From: a virus
DNA: 30,927 nucleotides
IMG/VR virus record: IMGVR_UViG_3300045135_002287
Location: 1-30,927 of that record
Direction: 5' to 3' (one strand)
Shown piece after piece: positions 7,135 to 13,955 of this stretch; the stretch's first letter is position 1; each line of letters opens with the position of its first letter. The notes beneath the pieces are model-generated. The model searched no databases and was not told the origin of the DNA. It saw nothing but the letters and a program-made list of their open reading frames with translations. The position numbers were made by a program, and so were the translations under genes.

Positions 7135-9204
7135 TTATGCTACGTTATTTTTCTTAACGTATACAGCTGCTGTTTTACCAGACTGACCGGTGAACATTTC
7201 ATGGAAACCCAAGTGCTGAGTAGCGACGATTACACGACGCTGTGCAGCTACTTCGTAATCCTGCTCAACATTCACACCACGTAAACGAGGAATAGCATAG
7301 TTGCGAGTATTTACAGCGATAGCGCCTGCTTGACCGTCTTCAACTTCAGCAGGGAAGTTATCAGATACAACAACAGGAGAGCCGTATACCGCACCAACAA
7401 GACCAGTAATTTTCAGAGCCATGTCTGAACCTACTTCGTTAATGTTAGTAAACTCAACGTCTTCTAACAAATCATAGTAACGTGACTGGCTAACAATGTA
7501 AACGATGTCTTGAGGATTCATGCCATATACACCCATGGCTGCACGAGCTTTAACAAGATCAGCTGCAGTAAGTTTATCTGCACCGTCAGTAAGCTGAGTA
7601 CCAAAAGTAATGCCAGAATCTAAAGCGTAGCCTGTATTACCAAGACCATCTGCTAAGAAGCCTTTTACGCCAAGACCGCCATTACCTTGAATAATAGCTT
7701 TGTCTACAGCGCGAGCATGTGCACGAGCAACACCTTCAACCAACATAGGCATTAAGTTAACAAGTACTTCTTCATCTACATAGTTATCCATGTAGCTAGT
7801 AGAAATCAAACGCTCAACGTTCAATACTGTCTGACGAGCAGCAAAAGTACCTGCTGAACCACCACGGTTAGCAAGACCAGTAGTATCGCCTGAACCAAGT
7901 GCAGACTCACCACCAGAACTCCATACTGCTGTTTCAACATCTGACTGAAGAGGCATAACAGTAGTTTTTGAGCTTACTGGAATCTCACGGAAAAGAGCAG
8001 CAGTGCGCAACTCAAGCTGAATTTCCTTCTCAATCATAGTAGAAACTTCAGTAGCAAGATTAGCTAGATTATCAGTAGTACCTGCAGGGTAACTTACGCT
8101 AGCTTTTTCGAATACTTGACGAGCATAATCAGTATCCCAGCCTTTGTTTGTCATAACACCCAACATGTGAGCATACATAAATTCTTTGTTGCCAGCAATT
8201 ACGCCTTTTTCGCCGCGATCGGCAAATACACGCTTGCTTTCACGAATTTTAGTAATTTCTTCGTTTTTCTCAGCCAATTGAGCGCCAAACTCTTTCAACA
8301 CTTCACTTAGCTTAGCGTCTTTTTCGTTCAAACGCTTTTCAAAATCTCCTAACAACTGCTCTGTGCCTGACTCGATGCCAGTACGAATAGCTGAAGTGAC
8401 TTCTTCTTCTTTAGCAGCTTTTGCTTCTGCTTCAGCAGCAGCTTTTTCTTCTGCTTCTTTTGCGGCTTTTTCAGCTGCGGCTTTTTCTTCGGCTTGCTTC
8501 ATTGCGATTTTAGCAGCAGTTTCCTCTGCCACCTTTTTAGCAAATGCTTCCAAGTCGATTTCTGGAGTTTTAACTTCAGACATTTTGATCTCCTGTTGAG
8601 CGGTGTCCGCTCCATATGGTGAGTCACTAGCTACGCTCGATGCTTTAACATCTTCTTTAGCCAGAGACTGACCGGCTAGATCTTCACGATTGGTTAATTT
8701 AAAGGTTTTTTTGAATTCTTCGTACTCTTCCATAGAGTCAAAAGACTTCGATAGTGAGAAAGTTGCTGCCTGATTGCATGGTACCGAAACAACCGATACT
8801 TCAAACAACTCAGCATCCTTAATCTTTAATCCGTCAGTTTCCTGAATGTAATCAGCATCCTTGACTCGGAAACCAACAGAAAATGCTCCAAGGATACCTT
8901 CTTTAACTAGTTGTGCAACATGATCTGGTGCTGACTTTGAGATTTTTGCTTTAAGCTCTAATCCTTTATCAGTTACTTTTAATCCAGTTGCACGTCCGAT
9001 TGGTTTATCATAATTATGATTAAAAAGAATAATCGGATTTTTTTCAAAATTATTTAATCCACCTTTTGTCCAGGCTTCTGCCATAATGACATCGTTTGCA
9101 CGATCTTGATCGGCGGTACTTGCCATCCCACAGATATGAACGCTTCCATCCTCGTCTTCGTTCAACGCTTTAAAGGTAGAAGTAAGATTAAATATCTTTT
9201 CCAT
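7135..9204 (-). CDS. Prohead protease-major capsid protein fusion (HK97 type)
   Basis: One open frame of 689 residues from the ATG at 9204 (GGAG nine bases upstream). An in-frame ATG at 9234 lacks a comparable site and would add ten residues. Residues 1-150 are an HK97-type prohead protease (family U35). Likely catalytic residues are His63 in LFNHNYDKPIGR and Ser109 in ILGAFSVGFRV, with the conserved ELFEVSVVSVPCN strand at 132-144. Residues ~150-207 are a linker. Residues ~208-315 are an Ala/Glu/Lys coiled coil, matching the scaffold-like delta domain. The rest is the HK97-fold capsid protein, with segments such as ALFREIPVSSKTTVMPLQS, VLVNLMPMLVEGVARAHARA and TRNYAIPRLRGVNVEQDYEV. A strong internal ribosome site at 8594-8581 could yield the capsid protein alone. 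The capsid part uses codons such as CGT, GGT, ACC and TTC, unlike the AGA-rich, AT-ending usage of its neighbours, as expected for very high expression. Confidence 0.93.
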   Translation of the reverse strand: MEKIFNLTSTFKALNEDEDGSVHICGMASTADQDRANDVIMAEAWTKGGLNNFEKNPIILFNHNYDKPIGRATGLKVTDKGLELKAKISKSAPDHVAQLVKEGILGAFSVGFRVKDADYIQETDGLKIKDAELFEVSVVSVPCNQAATFSLSKSFDSMEEYEEFKKTFKLTNREDLAGQSLAKEDVKASSVASDSPYGADTAQQEIKMSEVKTPEIDLEAFAKKVAEETAAKIAMKQAEEKAAAEKAAKEAEEKAAAEAEAKAAKEEEVTSAIRTGIESGTEQLLGDFEKRLNEKDAKLSEVLKEFGAQLAEKNEEITKIRESKRVFADRGEKGVIAGNKEFMYAHMLGVMTNKGWDTDYARQVFEKASVSYPAGTTDNLANLATEVSTMIEKEIQLELRTAALFREIPVSSKTTVMPLQSDVETAVWSSGGESALGSGDTTGLANRGGSAGTFAARQTVLNVERLISTSYMDNYVDEEVLVNLMPMLVEGVARAHARAVDKAIIQGNGGLGVKGFLADGLGNTGYALDSGITFGTQLTDGADKLTAADLVKARAAMGVYGMNPQDIVYIVSQSRYYDLLEDVEFTNINEVGSDMALKITGLVGAVYGSPVVVSDNFPAEVEDGQAGAIAVNTRNYAIPRLRGVNVEQDYEVAAQRRVIVATQHLGFHEMFTGQSGKTAAVYVKKNNVA
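8581..8594 (-). promoter_or_regulatory. Internal ribosome-binding site and start for stand-alone capsid protein
   Basis: Inside the protease-capsid frame the minus strand reads CAGGAGATCAAAATG: AGGAG at 8594-8590, six bases, then ATG at 8583-8581. Starting here gives MSEVKTPEIDLEAFAKKVAE and a 482-residue product consisting of the delta-like coiled coil plus the capsid domain. This is a better ribosome site than that of several separate genes in the window. It falls exactly at the boundary between the protease linker and the coiled coil. Confidence 0.8.
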
Positions 9205-9511
9205 CTTTTTTCTCCACAGCCTTAGGCTTGGCAAATACGGGCTTAGCTTTTGGCTTTACCTCTGGACTTGCCGTTTTAATTACCGGTTTCGGCTGTTTAA
9301 CCGGTTTTTTATAAACATCAGGATAATATCGCTCTAGCTGTGCCAAAGCTCTTAACCAGTTGTTAAATTGCTTTTTAATTGCTCTAAATAATACAGGATC
9401 TTCTGCTCTACCATAGTATTCTTCGTACTCTGGACGATAGGTAAAACCTGCCTTTTTAAAATCCGTATAAAGCTTTCTTAAAATTAAAGTTCTTACTCGT
9501 GCCGTTGGCAT
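9188..9511 (-). CDS. Small basic protein of unknown function between portal and protease
   Basis: A 107-residue protein starting MPTARVRTLILRKLYTDFKK, with AAGGAGAT six bases before the ATG inside the end of the portal gene. Residues 1-68 look folded and helical with many aromatic residues (YRPEYEEYYGRAEDPVLFRA, WLRALAQLERYYPDVYKK). Residues 69-107 are a Lys/Pro/Val tail of low complexity. The gene overlaps the protease-capsid start by 17 bases, so translation is probably coupled. I do not recognise the family. Its position suggests a head-assembly accessory, but that is inference only. Confidence 0.7.
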   Translation of the reverse strand: MPTARVRTLILRKLYTDFKKAGFTYRPEYEEYYGRAEDPVLFRAIKKQFNNWLRALAQLERYYPDVYKKPVKQPKPVIKTASPEVKPKAKPVFAKPKAVEKKDGKDI

Positions 9512-9513
9512 TA

Positions 9514-10710
9514 TTAATCTCCTTGGTCTTGTACAGGCTTTCCACCAACATCTGGGTTTGCCGCACTTCCCGCAATATTTGCAGGTACTCTTAAATCATC
9601 ATAACCTTCTATAGGCTCTAAACCTAGGTTTGCTCTTGCCTCATTTGGAGAAATTACTCCAGTATTGACAAGAGAGCTATAGTACTGTGATTGGTCTCTT
9701 AGTTCTGGCTGTAATGCTGGAATATTAGTTACGTCTTCAGTAAGTTCAAATCCAAAGTGCCTTTCAAGAGCATGGTTTACTTTTCTTACTATAGGTAATA
9801 CAGTCTCTAAGTAGTAAAGTCTCATATTTGGACGAAGATTTGCATTATTTCCAGAATCTAAAAGAATAGGTGGGATGCCAAGAGCTTTTAAAATAATTTT
9901 TTCGTTTTCAAGAATAGCTTCTTGAAAATCAAGTTCTCGAAAGTTTACATTTGAAATTTCATCAATCTCAATACCGCCATCGAGAATAAGGGGGCGCCGA
10001 CCTCCAGCCGAAGGGCTGTATCGCGCCTGCCAAGATAGTAACATTCTCTCTTTAATTTTTTCTGACAAGGTATTTGGAGATTTGAGTACGAGTCCTGGAA
10101 CTGCTCCGTTTTTAAAGAAATTATCCTGAAAGTCTCTCATACGCTGCATTAAAATCATAGTTCGAAGTGCAGGCTTTAAACGAGAAGTTCCTCTGTAAAT
10201 TGAGTAAAAAGAGTTTTCTTTAATATGAATAATTTCACTAGGAGAGTAGGTTATCTTCTCTTTAAATGTAAATTTTTCTATATAAGTAGTATCGCTTGCA
10301 TGAATAATCATATCTGCGGCAGGCAAGTGATATAGGTGTACTCCATCAAAGTAGAGGAAGATATTTCCATCTATCAAATAGTCGATTAAGATATTTCTAC
10401 GAAAAGTGTTTATATCTTGGAAGGGATTAGGCTCAAGATTAAGTAGTTGCTCTACTCGTGTTTTTTTGATGCCTTTAACTACACTCATTGTCTTTAGCTG
10501 CTCTCCTACTCTAGTAGGAATCTGAGCTGCATCGTCAACCAACATATTTACGCCGCGATTAACAATTTCAATTTCTTCGTATGCACGCTCGTAGCGAAAC
10601 GTTAACTCACGAGAAGGTTCTGTCTTATGGTCGAAGTAACGCTGAGCAGGATTGAGCTTTTCTTCTACATCCTGCTTAGAACTTCCAAAAATTTTATTAT
10701 ACCATGCCAT
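9514..10710 (-). CDS. Portal protein (HK97 type)
   Basis: A 398-residue protein starting MAWYNKIFGSSKQDVEEK. Portal features in order: the N-terminal wing region (RAYEEIEIVNRGVNMLVDDA), the strand-rich segment YLIDGNIFLYFDGVHLYHL, the IIHIKENSFYSIYRGTSRLK segment, the stem-helix region (ILMQRMRDFQDNFFKNGAVPG), then FQEAILENEKIILKALGIPP and RLYYLETVLPIVRKVNHALE, and finally the tail-proximal GVISPNEARANLGLEPIEGY motif. It forms the 12-fold ring at one capsid vertex through which DNA is packaged by TerL. Length is typical of HK97-like portals. The start lies inside the HNH gene (14-base overlap). Confidence 0.92.
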   Translation of the reverse strand: MAWYNKIFGSSKQDVEEKLNPAQRYFDHKTEPSRELTFRYERAYEEIEIVNRGVNMLVDDAAQIPTRVGEQLKTMSVVKGIKKTRVEQLLNLEPNPFQDINTFRRNILIDYLIDGNIFLYFDGVHLYHLPAADMIIHASDTTYIEKFTFKEKITYSPSEIIHIKENSFYSIYRGTSRLKPALRTMILMQRMRDFQDNFFKNGAVPGLVLKSPNTLSEKIKERMLLSWQARYSPSAGGRRPLILDGGIEIDEISNVNFRELDFQEAILENEKIILKALGIPPILLDSGNNANLRPNMRLYYLETVLPIVRKVNHALERHFGFELTEDVTNIPALQPELRDQSQYYSSLVNTGVISPNEARANLGLEPIEGYDDLRVPANIAGSAANPDVGGKPVQDQGD

Positions 10711-11080
10711 ATTTTTCTCGTTGAATTTCTACCCAGTTCATTTGTTTCTTTGCTGTTACCAGACTAGGGTTTCTTCCATAAATTGAGTGTAACTTTAAGT
10801 GATGTTCGTGACATAGAGTCACTGTATGCTCATAAAGTTCTGCCCACATTTCCTCGATAAATTCATCTCTCCAGATTACTATATACTCATCGACGTAGTG
10901 TTCTGGACGAATTTTTTGCTTTTCTTTTAACCACTTATCGAGTAAAGGACTTAAACTATAAAAATGATGAAAGTCTAACTGAGTAGTTTCTCCGCAAATG
11001 TAACATTCGCAGCCTTTTTCATATTTCGCCTTTGCTTTGTCGCGAATATATTTAATTTTGTCTCGTTTTAATTCTTTCAT
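10697..11080 (-). CDS. HNH endonuclease
   Basis: A 127-residue protein with a zinc-type HNH core: CYICG (Cys26 and Cys29), DFHHF (His38-His39), and TLCHEHHLKLH (Cys90, His91, His93, His94, His98). About 50 residues rich in Lys, Trp and acidic residues separate the two halves. It sits between the large terminase and portal genes, where HNH proteins such as HK97 gp74 assist terminase cutting; a homing endonuclease is the alternative. It has its own perfect consensus promoter with the predicted transcript start only about six bases before the ATG, and no real Shine-Dalgarno sequence, so the message may be almost leaderless. The end overlaps the portal start by 14 bases. Confidence 0.88.
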   Translation of the reverse strand: MKELKRDKIKYIRDKAKAKYEKGCECYICGETTQLDFHHFYSLSPLLDKWLKEKQKIRPEHYVDEYIVIWRDEFIEEMWAELYEHTVTLCHEHHLKLHSIYGRNPSLVTAKKQMNWVEIQREKYGMV

Positions 11081-11092
11081 TTCAATACCGAA

Positions 11093-11121
11093 ATTATATC
11101 GTTTAGTAGCTACATTGTCAA
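11093..11121 (-). promoter_or_regulatory. Perfect-consensus sigma70-type promoter before HNH/portal/capsid genes
   Basis: Minus strand TTGACA (11121-11116), exactly 17 bases, then TATAAT (11098-11093). Both hexamers match the consensus completely. The predicted transcript start is near 11086, only about six bases before the HNH start codon at 11080. It lies in the 65-base gap after TerL and would drive HNH, portal, the small basic protein and protease-capsid up to the terminator at 7126-7099. Confidence 0.85.
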
Positions 11122-11145
11122 ATACTATTTTTCAGTTGGTATTCG

Positions 11146-12450
11146 CTAAAACGTAGTTTGAGACGTCTCAAACGAATACAACGCGTAACGTAGAGCATCT
11201 GCCATATGAGAAGCTCTGTTGTGTTTTGGCTTTTCTCTTGCTAAATTTGGATTTGGGTCCCACTGATATTGGTCAAGTGCAGATAAAGTTTCTAAACAGC
11301 GTTGATCAACCAGTAAATTATTATTATCCACAATAGCCGCGACATGAGCAATTCCGTCAAGGACGGATTTTTTGGCATTAATAGTGGAAATATCGTAATT
11401 TTGAGCAAAGTCAAAACGAGTTTGTTGAGCTGCTGAATCAATGTAAATATAGTCAATATTCCACTTATCACTAAGCCTTCGAATTTCTGCAGCATGTTGT
11501 TCTGTGGTTTTTTCTGCATCTAAGTATTCGTCGAGGACGTAGTATTTTCCTTCGTCCCAGTCGTAGGCGATGACACAGAATGCTGTCGGGTCTCTGTAGC
11601 CCACGTCGAGTCCTGCGAATACGTCGAATCTTCGCGTCTCAAGGCTTTCACAATTAACCACACAAGTTTCGTGATCGAAATTCCAGATTTGTCCTTCATA
11701 AGTATTAAAGTCTGCTTCGTATTCCTGCTTGAATTCAGCTTCGGACATACTTTTTCGAGCTTCCACAATATCGCTTTCAGACATGCGAGGATTATCTTCA
11801 TAAGTTGCTCGAATAGAGCACCATTCCGGAAATTCATCACTAAAACCTCGATCAAAGAATTCAGCAAACCAGTTATTCCTGCCACGAGGTGTAGAGATAA
11901 AGATAGCTTTTGAGTTTTCTTTATCTAGAGTAGGTCGAAGTGCGACATTAAATGCATCCCGCCCATCTGCCAACGCTGCTTCGTCAAATATAATTAGGTC
12001 GTAACTTCTGCCTACGCAGGAATCGACCTGGTTTACTGAACCCATTCTTACGGTTGAACCATTATCCAACTCAATAACTTTATCTTTTGCGTTATCTCTT
12101 TTGACTTCCAACTCAAAATGTTTAATTAAGTTACGTTGTAAGTCAAAAGAAATCTGAGACAAGGAATAGTTTGGGGACATGATTAGAATGTTTGAGCCGG
12201 GAACAAGTGAAACTAGCTGCCCGATAATATTTGCAATATACGTCTTTCCTTGACGACGTGATACTGCTGCACACACAAAGCGATATTTAGGATTATTTAT
12301 CGCATTGATAATAGCCTTCTGCGATGGCAGAGGTTCAACGCCGAGTAGCTCCAAATAAGGATCTACTGGTAATTTTAGAAACCTTGTCTCAGATTGTAAC
12401 TCTAATATTTCATCATCTACGATGTCTCGACGACTTATTTGTACAGCCAT
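11146..12450 (-). CDS. terL: Terminase large subunit
   Basis: A 434-residue packaging motor. The ATPase half has LPSQ (41-44), the Walker A-type loop SRRQGKT (64-70), Walker B LIIFDEAAL (152-160) and the coupling motif IFISTPRGRNNWF (183-195). The nuclease half has an RNase H-like metal site with Asp282 in FAGLDVGYRDPTAF, Asp337 in IDYIYIDSAAQQ and Asp417 in HMADALRYAL. Together with portal and probably the adjacent HNH protein it cuts concatemeric DNA and pumps it into the prohead. Length is ordinary for the family. No small-terminase gene is recognisable nearby. Preceded by the two-helix membrane protein with a nine-base gap; the ribosome site is weak (TAGGT). Confidence 0.96.
   Translation of the reverse strand: MAVQISRRDIVDDEILELQSETRFLKLPVDPYLELLGVEPLPSQKAIINAINNPKYRFVCAAVSRRQGKTYIANIIGQLVSLVPGSNILIMSPNYSLSQISFDLQRNLIKHFELEVKRDNAKDKVIELDNGSTVRMGSVNQVDSCVGRSYDLIIFDEAALADGRDAFNVALRPTLDKENSKAIFISTPRGRNNWFAEFFDRGFSDEFPEWCSIRATYEDNPRMSESDIVEARKSMSEAEFKQEYEADFNTYEGQIWNFDHETCVVNCESLETRRFDVFAGLDVGYRDPTAFCVIAYDWDEGKYYVLDEYLDAEKTTEQHAAEIRRLSDKWNIDYIYIDSAAQQTRFDFAQNYDISTINAKKSVLDGIAHVAAIVDNNNLLVDQRCLETLSALDQYQWDPNPNLAREKPKHNRASHMADALRYALYSFETSQTTF
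11156..11173. repeat. Perfect 18-bp palindrome at the end of the terminase gene
   Basis: GTTTGAGACGTCTCAAAC is its own reverse complement with no spacer. It lies in the last codons of the large terminase gene, before the HNH promoter. It could be a site for a dimeric DNA-binding protein; as RNA it would make a poor hairpin because there is no loop. Confidence 0.6.
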
Positions 12451-12459
12451 TGTTTATAC

Positions 12460-12690
12460 CTACTTATTTCCGTCGCCTTTTGTACCTGCATAAACTCCAA
12501 ACCATGCAGCACCTGCACCTATTACTACAGAAATTAAGCTGGCTTGCTGAGTGCTTGGATCTTCTAGTGCAATAAACCACTCGAAAGAACCGTACAGTAA
12601 ATATAAGTACATGCTTATAAATAAGCGCGGAAATATTCTCCAAGCATCTACTGCTTTTGCAAGGTCGATTACTTTTGAATAATCATTCAT
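12460..12690 (-). CDS. Small two-helix membrane protein, holin candidate
   Basis: A 76-residue protein with two hydrophobic segments, around residues 19-40 (FPRLFISMYLYLLYGSFEWF) and 49-67 (ASLISVVIGAGAAWFGVYAG), and a short charged C-terminus (TKGDGNK). Two transmembrane helices, small size and location in the late block fit a phage holin, which would permeabilise the inner membrane at lysis. No endolysin gene is visible in the window to support the call. The ATG overlaps the preceding stop as ATGA, indicating translational coupling, and no clear Shine-Dalgarno sequence is present. A small virion or superinfection-related membrane protein is the alternative. Confidence 0.8.
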   Translation of the reverse strand: MNDYSKVIDLAKAVDAWRIFPRLFISMYLYLLYGSFEWFIALEDPSTQQASLISVVIGAGAAWFGVYAGTKGDGNK

Positions 12691-13421
12691 CTTATAAGCC
12701 TATCATTTGTAAGAAGTACTCCTTCTGAAAAAACATTCATTTCGTGAGTACCCCCAAGAGTAGCTACTCTTAACTGTAAATCTGTTTTTTCGGACACCTT
12801 AAAAGGAAGGCGTCGTTGGATATTCATATTGTTATAAAAAGTAGTTCTTGCAGTATTATACTCCTGCCCGCTAGGAGTTCTTGAATGGTTTTCAAAAAGA
12901 CCTGGCTTTGCTGCTGTTCCATCTGCTGAAAATGCGTCAATTCTATATAAGAAAAAAGACTTTCCTGCAGGGACTGTGTAGATACTCGACTGATTTCTTC
13001 CATCTCCAGGTCTTATACCAGCATAGATATTTAAACCATTTGCTATAGTTATTAACCCTGTATTATTACCTCCTGCGATACAGACTACATCATTAATTCT
13101 AAAGAATGGGGATGTAACAGGTGGAAGTGCGGAATTAAGTACAACTACTTGTTTAATCTCTACGTAGTCTTCATCTAGTCCTGAGATTAAAACAGAGATA
13201 CCATCATCCGCGACTCCCGCATCAGAGGATACAGTCATTGCAAGACCTTGAGTGGGATACACATACGCCTGAGGAAACTCCCACGCAGGAATTAGATCTG
13301 TAGTAACTTGTTCTTGGTATCCAAAAATATTTCTTACTTCAGCTCCTCTCACTAGTCCAATTGCTATGTCTAATTTCTCATATTCATAAATTGAACCAGA
13401 TCCATTTAATGTATGTGCCAT
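12687..13421 (-). CDS. Conserved-looking virion structural protein
   Basis: A 244-residue, beta-rich protein. I choose the ATG at 13421 (MAHTLNGSGSIYEYEKLDIA) because GAGGAGAG precedes it by six bases. An upstream in-frame ATG at 13460 adds 13 charged residues, has no ribosome site, and lies almost exactly at the predicted transcript start. Segments such as EKLDIAIGLVRGAEVRNIFG, GISVLISGLDEDYVEIKQVV, FFRINDVVCIAGGNNTGLIT and SIYTVPAGKSFFLYRIDAF are a pattern I have met in virion proteins of marine phages. The fold is probably a beta sandwich, perhaps a decoration or tail-associated protein. The exact role is not known. Confidence 0.75.
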   Translation of the reverse strand: MAHTLNGSGSIYEYEKLDIAIGLVRGAEVRNIFGYQEQVTTDLIPAWEFPQAYVYPTQGLAMTVSSDAGVADDGISVLISGLDEDYVEIKQVVVLNSALPPVTSPFFRINDVVCIAGGNNTGLITIANGLNIYAGIRPGDGRNQSSIYTVPAGKSFFLYRIDAFSADGTAAKPGLFENHSRTPSGQEYNTARTTFYNNMNIQRRLPFKVSEKTDLQLRVATLGGTHEMNVFSEGVLLTNDRLIR

Positions 13422-13467
13422 TTTTCTCTCCTCTTTTTCGCAAGCCTTGCGATAAAACATTATCTAA

Positions 13468-13496
13468 ATTATATACATATAGACCTAAAAAGTCAA
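13468..13496 (-). promoter_or_regulatory. Sigma70-type promoter before virion protein/holin/terL
   Basis: Minus strand TTGACT (13496-13491), 17 bases, TATAAT (13473-13468), one mismatch in total. Predicted start is near 13461, giving a leader of about 40 bases that carries a small hairpin (CGCAA/TTGCG at 13451-13439) and the strong GAGGAGAG ribosome site. The -35 region shares the 13-mer TTCTTGACTTTTT with the promoter at 3474-3446. Confidence 0.8.
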
Positions 13497-13509
13497 GAAT
13501 TATTTTACC

Positions 13510-13833
13510 TTACCACTTAACTTTATTAGCCCAATACGCTGCACTTAACTTACCTTTCGCTATGTTTTTTGCATGGCGAGCCTTAAAAGATCGTCTACGA
13601 GCTGCATAGGAGCTACTCTCTCCCTGTTTCTTCGGAGATCCTTTTACTCCCTGCTGTCCAAAGCGAATAAGTTTAGTCTTGCTTCCAGCTTTTGCTAAAA
13701 CTATATGGGACTTTTTCGGATGCCCTGGTGTCCTCTTCGGCTTGTTGTAGCCCGATAGACGATGCTTCTTCAGTCTCCAGTCCTTCTTCGACGTTGTCTT
13801 TCTTTTTTTCGATGCTGCTCTTTTTCTCGGCAC
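13510..13833 (-). CDS. Small, very basic protein of a type seen in marine phages
   Basis: A 107-residue protein rich in Lys and Arg, read from a GTG at 13833 with GGAG seven bases upstream. The C-terminal two thirds (HPKKSHIVLAKAGSKTKLIR, RRSFKARHAKNIAKGKLSAA, AYWANKVKW) closely resembles a conserved small protein I recall from many marine phage genomes, whose function is unknown. The charge suggests nucleic-acid binding. The N-terminal ~54 codons overlap, in the +1 frame, the end of the gene upstream, so one stretch of 161 bases encodes two proteins. Confidence 0.8.
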   Translation of the reverse strand: MPRKRAASKKRKTTSKKDWRLKKHRLSGYNKPKRTPGHPKKSHIVLAKAGSKTKLIRFGQQGVKGSPKKQGESSSYAARRRSFKARHAKNIAKGKLSAAYWANKVKW

Positions 13834-13945
13834 TTTTCTTCTCCTTTGGCTTAGAAAAATCTAAAGCCTCCTGGTGAGACAAGAATCTATGTCTCTTACC
13901 TTTCTCATCATAGGCGTACCACACCCCTCTTCTTTCAAAAATCAT
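13673..13945 (-). CDS. Small protein with folded N-terminus and charged tail
   Basis: A 90-residue protein starting MIFERRGVWYAYDEKGKRHR, with AAGGAGA about five bases before the ATG, overlapping the stop of the 901-residue gene. Residues 1-31 (up to HRFLSHQEALDF) look like a short beta-beta-alpha unit. Residues 32-90 are low-complexity Lys/Glu/Ser, and most of that part overlaps the next gene in another frame. The ribosome site and folded N-terminus support a real gene. Function unknown. Confidence 0.65.
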   Translation of the reverse strand: MIFERRGVWYAYDEKGKRHRFLSHQEALDFSKPKEKKSAEKKSSIEKKKDNVEEGLETEEASSIGLQQAEEDTRASEKVPYSFSKSWKQD

Positions 13946-13955
13946 ATTATTCTCC

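Noticed and set aside
8363-8599. Plus-strand open frame opposite the capsid coiled coil (Ala/Ser-rich)
   Set aside because: It is the antisense shadow of the low-complexity Ala/Glu/Lys segment; no ribosome site and no independent signal.
9205-9234. Upstream ATG at 9234 as the start of the protease-capsid gene
   Set aside because: The ATG at 9204 has GGAG at proper distance, and the extra ten residues are basic and unlike the protease N-terminus.
10697-11080. HNH gene as a self-splicing intron or intein-borne homing gene
   Set aside because: TerL and portal on both sides are uninterrupted and complete; the gene is free-standing and fits a packaging-associated HNH. A free-standing homing enzyme remains a minor alternative.
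11292-11885. Alternative minus-strand and plus-strand frames inside terL
   Set aside because: They are overlapped by a full-length terminase with all catalytic motifs and show no ribosome sites.
13422-13460. Upstream ATG at 13460 for the virion protein
   Set aside because: No ribosome site, and it sits at the predicted transcript start; GAGGAGAG before the ATG at 13421 is far better. A minor leaderless product cannot be excluded.
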